From a virus: a DNA stretch of 27,869 nt. Made by a program: the position numbers and the translations under genes. Shown one piece after another: positions 7,040 to 13,400 of this stretch (within the stretch, counting starts at the first letter, position 1; the number at the start of each line of letters is the position of its first letter). The DNA is taken from IMG/VR virus record IMGVR_UViG_3300030419_000454, positions 1 through 27,869 of that record. The stretch is one strand, 5' to 3'. The notes beneath the pieces were generated by a model. It was not told the origin of the DNA. It ran no database searches and worked only from the letters and a program-made list of their open reading frames with translations.

Positions 7040-7120
7040 CTATTTGCTCCTTTTTTTCTTGCGCTTAAATTCTTTCAAGCGTTTTCTTGGATTTGTAATA
7101 GATACAAAATATGAACCCAC
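7040..7120 (-). CDS. possible 26-residue basic peptide
   Basis: GTG 7120 overlaps the stop of the lipoprotein gene (TAGTG), and this frame stays open to TAG 7042-7040, two bases before the next gene's GTG. The product is very basic in its second half (NPRKRLKEFKRKKKRSK). There is no clear ribosome-binding site, and most of the sequence encodes the region that also holds the AAGGAG for the next gene, so it may be chance. Confidence 0.3.
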   Translation of the reverse strand: MGSYFVSITNPRKRLKEFKRKKKRSK

Positions 7121-7914
7121 TATTGTACAGTTGGACAAACAGGCAATTCTGTATTCACACCACCAACACCTATTACTCCCGATGATTGGTTATTAACACA
7201 GTTAACACCAGCAACCCATATAGTGTTAGCATCATCAATTTTATTGAGTATATTATCTAATTGTGCATCATAGTTAGGAATTGTTATACCTCCAATAGCA
7301 TCTAAAATACTTTGAAAATTTTCAGTCCAATTAGGAAATGTCATATTGTCTAAAGCATCTAGTATATTTGAATTATCTGTACCACCTGATACACTATTTA
7401 TACTTGCTAGTCCTAGGCCAAGTCCTAAATCAACAGACTGTTGACCTGCTACATTGATAGCATCATAAGATCCTAATCCTAGATTCAACATGTTCTCGCT
7501 ATTTTGACCTAACATACCATAAAGAGCTGCGGTTTTTTGACCGTCTTGTTGTATACGAGCTAAGTTGCTTTGCATATTATGCCTGGAAATAGATTTCTGA
7601 GCATCGCTAGACACCCACATACTTCCAAGGCTTCCGACAACCGGGAGGACTGCCTTAGTCCACTCAAGAGCTACCGATTGTTGAGGCATTACTTGGGTGT
7701 TTGGAGACTGCATAAGGGCTAAAGCCATTACTGCTGAACCTGCTGCACTGTTATCTCCACTAGCTGCTATCTTTGATAAAGCTTCAGACTTAGCTTGTTG
7801 AGCTTGTGCTTGAGCTATCGCTACTTTTTCTACAGCTTGATAGTATTCCATTCCAGCAGACTGACAGCCTGTTAAGACTACAAAGCATAATGCTGTAAAT
7901 AGTTTTTTAATCAT
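7120..7914 (-). CDS. phage-encoded lipoprotein
   Basis: This 264-residue protein starts with a lipoprotein signal peptide. MIKKLFTALCFVVLTGC has a clear lipobox LTGC with Cys17 as the lipidated residue, and Gln at +2, which permits sorting to the outer membrane. Residues 25-50 form an Ala/Gln-rich helix, 80-135 are mixed helix, and about 185-235 contain two related segments (NILDALDNMTFPNW and SILDAIGGITIPNYD). Cys residues near the end (GVNCVNNQ and LPVCPTVQ) could form a disulfide. GAGG lies upstream of ATG 7914. It sits in the late accessory cluster. Plausible roles are surface exclusion of other phages or lysis; the length is too great for a typical outer spanin. No named family is recognised. 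Confidence 0.85.
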   Translation of the reverse strand: MIKKLFTALCFVVLTGCQSAGMEYYQAVEKVAIAQAQAQQAKSEALSKIAASGDNSAAGSAVMALALMQSPNTQVMPQQSVALEWTKAVLPVVGSLGSMWVSSDAQKSISRHNMQSNLARIQQDGQKTAALYGMLGQNSENMLNLGLGSYDAINVAGQQSVDLGLGLGLASINSVSGGTDNSNILDALDNMTFPNWTENFQSILDAIGGITIPNYDAQLDNILNKIDDANTIWVAGVNCVNNQSSGVIGVGGVNTELPVCPTVQ

Positions 7915-7926
7915 TTGTCTTATCCT

Positions 7927-8265
7927 CTAATATGTAAAATGTTTTAGGTATCTAAAAATACCTGTTAATAAAATTACAGAAGCAGCACCATTAACAATTA
8001 TAATTGCTCTATCCTTCCAAAGAATACCTACCCATAACCAGCCAAGCATTCCTATAAAAGAAAGTCCAAGGTCTAATGCTGCATTAAACTGAGCAGATCG
8101 TATACACATAGCAACTAATAATAATATAGAAGCTATCCACTTTATGTACCAATCAATCGTATACTTAGGAGTTGCAGACTTGTAAATTCTTTTAGAGTTT
8201 GCAATCTCTTCTTGGGTATACTTAGCCTCACTCTCCCCAGACTTTTGTTTTTTTGCCGCCTTCAT
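7927..8265 (-). CDS. small membrane protein, three predicted spans
   Basis: The 112-residue protein has a charged N-terminal third (KAAKKQKSGESEAKYTQEE) and three hydrophobic spans at about 44-60 (WIASILLLVAMCI), 66-84 (LDLGLSFIGMLGWLWVG) and 87-104 (AIIIVNGAASVILLTGI). The segment TIDWYIKWIASILLLVA resembles small membrane proteins common in marine phages, which I recall as DUF6552-like; this is from memory and unverified. The start lies 38 bases inside the nuclease gene upstream; no later Met would keep the first span. It could be a holin-type or auxiliary lysis protein, since it follows the holin and endolysin genes in the same unit. Confidence 0.75.
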   Translation of the reverse strand: MKAAKKQKSGESEAKYTQEEIANSKRIYKSATPKYTIDWYIKWIASILLLVAMCIRSAQFNAALDLGLSFIGMLGWLWVGILWKDRAIIIVNGAASVILLTGIFRYLKHFTY

Positions 8266-8593
8266 ATTCTACTGCGTGTCCTTCAGTTATTAGAGTTGCA
8301 CATACATCTACATTATCAACGTATGGTATCCCTAATATTCTTCCAAATTTTCCTTTGCCTAAACTTTTAAGTTTAAACGTGTCTTTTAAAATCTCTGCTA
8401 ATCTTTCTTTTGCCAATAGTCCTAACTTCTTTTCTATAGGTCTACGACAACGGGTTTCAGGTGCATCAATTCCAGCTAGTCTAATAAACTGTTCAGAGAG
8501 TACAACATCAAACCCTAAATCAATATTACATACGATTGTATCTCCGTCTACTACACGAACTAATGTACAATTATATATGTAAGGTTCTACCAT
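8228..8593 (-). CDS. staphylococcal nuclease (thermonuclease) homologue
   Basis: This 121-residue SNase-fold protein has all the active-site motifs. VVDGDT includes D18 as Ca ligand, RLAGIDAPET includes R38, D43 and E46, and KFGRILG includes R85; these match Arg35, Asp40, Glu43 and Arg87 of the staphylococcal enzyme. The family hydrolyses DNA and RNA with calcium. There is no signal peptide, so it would act in the cytoplasm until lysis. It overlaps the basic protein gene by 7 bases and the downstream membrane protein gene by 38. Being in the late unit it may degrade remaining host nucleic acid, but how it spares phage DNA is unclear. Confidence 0.92.
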   Translation of the reverse strand: MVEPYIYNCTLVRVVDGDTIVCNIDLGFDVVLSEQFIRLAGIDAPETRCRRPIEKKLGLLAKERLAEILKDTFKLKSLGKGKFGRILGIPYVDNVDVCATLITEGHAVEYEGGKKTKVWGE

Positions 8594-8874
8594 TTAACTT
8601 TATCAGCCCAATATGCAGCAGACATTTTTCCTTTTTTAATATTTTTACCATGTCTAGCTTTAAAACTTTTACGTTTAGCTTTCATTCGTGCTGATTCACC
8701 AGCTTTAGGTTTACCTGCTGTCTTAGCTCCTTGCTCACCAAATCGAATTGTTTTAACTTTATCACCTACTTTAGCTACAACCACATGAGATTTTTTAGGA
8801 TGATTAGGTGTACGTTTTGGTTTGTTATATCCTGATACTCCTGCCCTTTTTAATCTAGAATCTTTTGTAGTCAT
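8587..8874 (-). CDS. small basic phage protein (DUF6321-like)
   Basis: The 95-residue product is rich in Lys and Arg and has no hydrophobic span. Recognisable strings are RLKRAGVSGYNKPKRTPNHP, KSHVVVAKVGDKVKTIRFG and KARHGKNIKKGKMSAAYWAD. This pattern (a YNKPKRTP start, a short beta core, a KSFKARH tail ending in W) recurs in marine phage genomes and I recall it as DUF6321, unverified. The charge suggests nucleic-acid binding or a virion-associated role. ATG 8874 overlaps the stop of the small membrane protein gene as ATGA, and the gene upstream of it is the holin. Confidence 0.8.
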   Translation of the reverse strand: MTTKDSRLKRAGVSGYNKPKRTPNHPKKSHVVVAKVGDKVKTIRFGEQGAKTAGKPKAGESARMKAKRKSFKARHGKNIKKGKMSAAYWADKVKW

Positions 8875-9071
8875 TCCTGTTTCCCCTTACCTAAAAATAA
8901 ACCGAACACGGCAGTCATCGCTCCAGTACATACAGATACTAAACCAGCCTGTTCAATTGTTGGAGCTTCTAAAGTTGTGAACCAATGTATAACATCCCAA
9001 CAAGCTAAAGCCATCATCAATACTAATAGTCGTGGGACTATACGCCACTTGTCAAATTCTTCAGGACTCAT
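8871..9071 (-). CDS. small two-span membrane protein, possible second holin or antiholin
   Basis: This 66-residue protein starts MSPEEFDKWRIVPRLL and has two hydrophobic spans at about 14-32 (LVLMMALACWDVIHWF) and 42-59 (GLVSVCTGAMTAVFGLFLG), separated by a short loop with APTIEQ. Size, two spans, a charged tail (GKGKQE) and coupling by ATGA to the holin gene upstream fit a class II type holin or antiholin. Such pairs with a 3TM holin are common in lysis cassettes. No catalytic features are seen. The assignment rests on topology and position. Confidence 0.75.
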   Translation of the reverse strand: MSPEEFDKWRIVPRLLVLMMALACWDVIHWFTTLEAPTIEQAGLVSVCTGAMTAVFGLFLGKGKQE

Positions 9072-9445
9072 TTGCGTAACTTCATAAGTTTGTCTGCACC
9101 TCTAATACCAAAACTCGCACTGACCCCAATAAAAAGGAGGTACTGATACCAATCAGGGAGGTTAGACAAAGCATCAAAGCCAGCATGAACCCTACCCATA
9201 ACAGCAAGATCATCAAAAGCAACCGCATAACCTACCATAAAGATAGGAACGGCAAGTACAAGCGTCCAAAATTCGTCTTTCCACGAAGCTCCTGATGCCG
9301 CAGCCATTTTAGATTCCCAATCAGCATCATGTTCGATGACAGCCATCTTAGCTTTGTGTTTAGCTTGTGACTGTTCATGCTTATTGTTCATCCATGTACC
9401 AGCAAGATTAGCTACTGGCCCTACAATTGCGCTAAATATATTCAT
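9068..9445 (-). CDS. holin, GTA-type 3TM family
   Basis: This 125-residue protein has an amphipathic or hydrophobic N-terminal segment (MNIFSAIVGPVANLAG), a charged helix (HEQSQAKHKAKMAVIEHDAD), and two strong spans, FWTLVLAVPIFMVGYAVAF at about 59-77 and WYQYLLFIGVSASFGI at about 98-113. The tryptophan-rich linker before the first strong span (SWKDEFWTL) and the ending GADKLMK match the holin family described for gene transfer agent release. Such holins permeabilise the inner membrane so endolysin can reach peptidoglycan. AAGGAAAAAGG precedes ATG 9445. It overlaps the end of the iscU gene by 14 bases, so the two are expressed together. Confidence 0.85.
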   Translation of the reverse strand: MNIFSAIVGPVANLAGTWMNNKHEQSQAKHKAKMAVIEHDADWESKMAAASGASWKDEFWTLVLAVPIFMVGYAVAFDDLAVMGRVHAGFDALSNLPDWYQYLLFIGVSASFGIRGADKLMKLRK

Positions 9446-9821
9446 AACCTTTTTCCTTATAGTCTTTTATAGCAGCTTTAATAGCATCCTCTGCTAAAAC
9501 AGAACAATGAATCTTTACAGGAGGTAAAGATAGTTCTTCTGCTATATCTACATTTTTAATATCTTCTGCTTCTATTAAACTTTTTCCTTTAACCCATTCA
9601 GTTAATAAAGAACTAGACGCTATAGCAGAACCACAACCATATGTTTTAAACTTTGCATCTTCAATCATTCCTTTAGGACTGACTTTAATTTGAAGCTGCA
9701 TAACATCTCCACAAGAAGGTGCACCTACAATACCTGTACCAACTTGTTTATCCTCTTTGTCTAAACGTCCTACATTACGAGGATTGTCATAGTGATCCAT
9801 TACTTTATCGCTATATGACAT
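9432..9821 (-). CDS. iscU: IscU-type iron-sulfur cluster scaffold protein
   Basis: This 129-residue protein is a complete IscU of the classical ISC pathway, colinear with bacterial IscU from MSYSDKVMDHYDNPRNVG to the C-terminal helix. The cluster ligands are all present: C37 with D39 in GAPSCGD, C63 in KTYGCGSAIASSS, and H105-C106. The HscA-binding motif LPPVK is at 99-103. IscU receives sulfur from IscS, assembles a 2Fe-2S cluster and passes it to acceptor proteins with HscA/HscB. No iscS, iscA, hscA, fdx or iscX lies in the window, so it would have to work with host partners. The gene is one base downstream of the 61-residue gene and overlaps the holin gene by 14 bases, so it is embedded in the lysis cassette and is not an assembly chimera. 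Confidence 0.97.
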   Translation of the reverse strand: MSYSDKVMDHYDNPRNVGRLDKEDKQVGTGIVGAPSCGDVMQLQIKVSPKGMIEDAKFKTYGCGSAIASSSLLTEWVKGKSLIEAEDIKNVDIAEELSLPPVKIHCSVLAEDAIKAAIKDYKEKGYEYI

Positions 9822-9822
9822 A

Positions 9823-10008
9823 TTAATCTCTAAAGATAGTAGTCTGTGAAACTATTACAGGCTTACAGTATCCAGTTACTTTAGATTCCCTATCTTCTAA
9901 TCGGTCTGCAAAGTAGCGACATCTATTAACATCTCTAAAGTGCATACCTTTGGTGTTGATTTCTTCTCCTTCTACAATTACTATTAGAAGGAAAGCCATA
10001 AGTCTCAT
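9823..10008 (-). CDS. small exported or membrane-anchored protein, 61 residues
   Basis: The 61-residue product begins with a short hydrophobic segment (MRLMAFLLIVIV) that could be a signal sequence or anchor, though without a clear cleavage site. The rest is polar, with two cysteines in NRCRYFADRLEDRE and VTGYCKPVIVSQ. The spacing C-x17-C in a putative periplasmic domain could allow a disulfide. The start ATG overlaps the stop of the 42-residue gene as ATGA, and the TAA is followed after one base by the iscU start. I recognise only a general resemblance to small cysteine-containing phage proteins, not a named family. Confidence 0.65.
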   Translation of the reverse strand: MRLMAFLLIVIVEGEEINTKGMHFRDVNRCRYFADRLEDRESKVTGYCKPVIVSQTTIFRD

Positions 10009-10133
10009 TTAACTACCAATAAACCTAACAACAAAATAACAATAGCTAACTCAACTGCAAGTATTGTATGATAAATTGTCCAAATTATTGGGTACTGTCC
10101 ACCTCTTCCTAACTTCTTCTTTAATAACTCCAT
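10005..10133 (-). CDS. 42-residue membrane protein next to the endolysin
   Basis: Start ATG 10133 lies 13 bases inside the endolysin gene, and the TGA at 10007-10005 overlaps the next ATG as ATGA. The peptide starts MELLKKKLGRGGQYPIIWT and has one long hydrophobic span at about 21-41 (TILAVELAIVILLLGLLV). Basic N-terminus and hydrophobic end suggest a single-pass protein with the N-terminus in the cytoplasm. It fills what would otherwise be a 110-base gap. Its place directly after the endolysin fits a small holin or spanin-like helper, unproven. Confidence 0.65.
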   Translation of the reverse strand: MELLKKKLGRGGQYPIIWTIYHTILAVELAIVILLLGLLVVK

Positions 10134-10495
10134 ATCCAGGGCCTTGGTCTTGTTGATGAATTATCTATGATATCTAGATGTATAAACCTAGAGTTCACTT
10201 GTCCTTTTTGATTGATACCAATCCCTGTGAAACCAGCCTTCAGAGCCTCTTCTAAGAGCGTCAAAGCCTTTTCTCCAGTTACATGGATATCCATAGCCTT
10301 TCCAGTTACATGCGCTCCAGGCGTTGACTTACGTTTTTCTATTGGATGCTGCTCACATCTGTATGCACTTGAGACTACGAATGGAAACCCTACTGCTTCT
10401 CGTAGAGCTTCTATCTTCTTTATAAATTCATCATCAATAACAAGATTACCGCAGTGCGAACACTTTAGTTCATCTTCTGTAAAATACTTATACAC
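10121..10495 (-). CDS. endolysin, M15 zinc peptidase (Peptidase_M15_3)
   Basis: The 124-residue product shows the M15 zinc site: GAHVTGKAMDIHV supplies H62 and D69, and FIHLDI supplies H106, with the typical opening KYFTEDELKCSHCGN and a VSSAYRC segment. The family cleaves peptide stems or crosslinks of peptidoglycan (D,D-carboxypeptidase or L-alanyl-D-glutamate peptidase type). I chose GTG 10495, which has AAGGG at 10507-10503 with a seven-base spacer and overlaps the previous stop by 8 bases. An in-frame TTG at 10522 lacks a good site and would extend the overlap to 35 bases. No signal peptide, so release depends on the holin at 9068-9445. Short for a full endolysin, with no separate binding domain. 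Confidence 0.92.
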   Translation of the reverse strand: MYKYFTEDELKCSHCGNLVIDDEFIKKIEALREAVGFPFVVSSAYRCEQHPIEKRKSTPGAHVTGKAMDIHVTGEKALTLLEEALKAGFTGIGINQKGQVNSRFIHLDIIDNSSTRPRPWIWSY

Positions 10496-13400
10496 TAGCT
10501 TGCCCTTGTAATTTCTTGCCAAGAGCTGATACTACAAGTCCTTGACGATCTTCAATATCTATGAAGGCTCCTCCAGCTTGTTCACTATATGGTCTGCCTG
10601 TCATCTTATCTATTCTTTCATCAGGTTCTACAGGAGCATTAGGTACTAAAGCAAGTCCACCTTTATCTTTTTTAACTTTAACTTTTTCTTTATCATGTTT
10701 ATAGAAAGGACTAAGACCTGCTTTAATAAAAGGCATTGCATGTTTGGCTGCTGTATCTACAATTTGTTTTTCTATAGGAATTTTAGTATTAAATCCTTGT
10801 CCACCTTCCATATTACGCATGTATTCTAGAGCTTCTTCAGTTTGTCCCGGTACAAGTGTTGGTATTAAAATTTCTTTACCATCTATTTCAATACCAGTAG
10901 ACATCTCAGTCATTATTTCGCCTCTACTATTTTTTATAGGGCCTAAGAAACCATGTTCATCTTTTCTAGTACCATCAAGTCTAAACATACTAGGATGATC
11001 ACTGCGTCCTCCTTGTGCTTTCTGTAAGCGTGATTTAATTAGTCCTCCCTCTGCTCTACCTGAAGGTCTATCTTCTGTAAACTCCCAATCCATACCTTCT
11101 GCAAGAGCTTTAGCTTCTTTACCAAAAGGCGCACGAATAATATATTGATGTGCTGCTCCTTCAAAATCTCCTTCAACTAAATTCTGTACAGCATAAGTTG
11201 TACCTGTACCAAATTCACCTATCCAAGCATAGACAGGACTAATAGAATCTAAACTTTGTCGATAGGCAGCACCACTCCAAAGTCTTGAAGTCTTATCAAC
11301 AAGCCAGTTAACATTACCAGAATAAGGAACGACTCTTGCAAATTGCTCTGAACTAACCATCTTTTCTGCAAAACTGTCATAATCTTTATTGCTTTCACTT
11401 TCCATTGTAGGATCATTTAAGAAATCTCTAAATGTTAGAATGCCATCATAAAGTACTAATGTACCTAAAGCTCTTACAGCTAAAGCAGTATCACCATCTT
11501 CTATTCTCTTAACTAAAGCATTTAACTGACTTGTTTTAGCCATTGCCCAAGACATAAATTGTGCTAAAGATTTTATATGTGGATTTCTAGATTGAGCAAA
11601 AGCTCTACGATTACTTAGTTGTGGAATAAGTGCATCTCTATCAGCAGCTCTTATACCCATTCTATTCAATAGTTCTTTACCAGAAGGATCTGCAAAAGCA
11701 GCATCCACATTATCAAAACCAGATAAATATTTAGCCATATCAGCCGTCATCTTATATTGTTCGGCTTGACTAATTAAACCCGAAGATGGTTTTTTAGCTA
11801 TCTTTTTAGAAAGTTTAAAAGCATCTTCAATACCAGCATTATAAGCATACCGTCTAGCAAATGTAGTTAGTTGTGTAAGACCTATTGTTTTAAAAAATTT
11901 CTCATTTACTTTTCTAGTATATCGTTGTGTCCTAGAATGTGGTTTATCAATTGTAAAGTACTGTCTAAGTTCTTCTACCGTAATATCTCTAGTATCAAAA
12001 CCAGAAAGAGATGCAAAATCTTTTTCTCTATCTGTTTTAATGGCTCTGCCTAATCCTTTTATAGCAGAAAAAGCTCCACTGTTTTGAAAGGGTTGTATAA
12101 TATCACCTAAACTAGAGATCGTTGCTTTAGGTAAGAAAGTTAAGTTAGCCATTGTTGAAACAATACTATAAAAATTATTAACAATTGTATTATTACTATA
12201 CTCATCAGCAGCATGAAGTTTTCCAAAAAATAAATCTACACTATCATGTATAGCTTTTATTTTTCTATTTCTTTGTTTCTTTAAAAAATCTACTTTATTA
12301 TAATCATTAGCTTCTGTTGCTACTTTTATTAAAGGATCATACTCAGCTACAATAGCTCTTTTAATTGATGTAATTCCTTCTCCTTTTGATCCAAACCTAC
12401 GAGAAAATTCAATTTTGTCTGTATTATTTTCTACATACTTTTTTAAAAGAACAGCAGGATCACGAACTAAAAAATCTTTTATTTCTTTTCTAGCACCAGG
12501 AGCTTTAAAAGTTCTATCTCTTTCCACATTTGCAGCTAAGTCAACCATAACTAAATCAGGATCTGTATAATCCGCTTTTGATCCAACTTCCCAAGATTTA
12601 TTACTTCCAGCACTAGGTTTACCATAAGTAGCAAAGTTTTCTACTATCGTATCTGCCTTTGCTCGTGCTACCTCTTCCGCTGACATACCTGTTTTAGCAG
12701 TAACACCCTGTTTTAAATAAGCTTTTGTAAATGCTTGTTTAGCAAGTTCTGGATTCTTTAAAATTTCATCTACATCGTAGATATGACTTAGCCCATAATT
12801 TAATAATTTTTTACCTTCTAGTCCTGCGTTATCTATAGCGTCTGTGAAATAATCGTTGCTATATTTTTTTGCCCAATCTCCATAACTAATAACTTGTTGC
12901 ATTTGGGTAGCTGAAAGTTCTCCTTGCTTAACTTTATTTTTTAAATCTTTTTTAAAAATAAATCCATTAGCATAATCTGTTGCTAACATACGCAAAGGTA
13001 ACATGTCTTCACCGTTTAATTGATGAGCTATTGTAGCTTTATCAATTGCTAACCAGTGTTGTTGTATAACATTAGATACAGTTTCTTCTACCGAAGGTGC
13101 GGCTGTTCCTTTTAAATTAAATCCTTTTTGAGCAAATAACTGTTTATTAAAATCGTTAACTACTCCCCCTAAAACTTTCATAGCAGAACTATGTGACCCT
13201 GCAAAGGCAAGATTAACATTAGCCCATAGATTTCTACGTTGGAGATCTTTAATTCCTTGTAAGCTAATTTCTTTAGAAGCTGTTGACATATCTGAATTAA
13301 TAATTTTTTTAGATAATTGCCCACTAGCTGCTCCCAAAAGAGCAAACACTGCTGGACTTACTGAGTCATCTTCAGTTATAAAGTTATTAGTTACTCCTAT

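Noticed and set aside
7014-7196. 60-residue plus-strand frame in the minus-strand block
   Set aside because: Antisense to the lipoprotein end and the coiled-coil gene start; no features.
6565-7914. Classical i-spanin/o-spanin pair made of the 157-residue protein and the lipoprotein
   Set aside because: The 157-residue protein has its span at the C-terminus, and the lipoprotein is far longer than usual outer spanins; the pair does not fit.
8253-8582. 109-residue plus-strand frame opposite the SNase gene
   Set aside because: The minus strand encodes all SNase active-site motifs; the plus-strand frame is a shadow.
9432-9821. NifU or SufU instead of IscU
   Set aside because: No NifU C-terminal domains are present, and LPPVK plus H105-C106 and the lack of the SufU insertion mark it as IscU.
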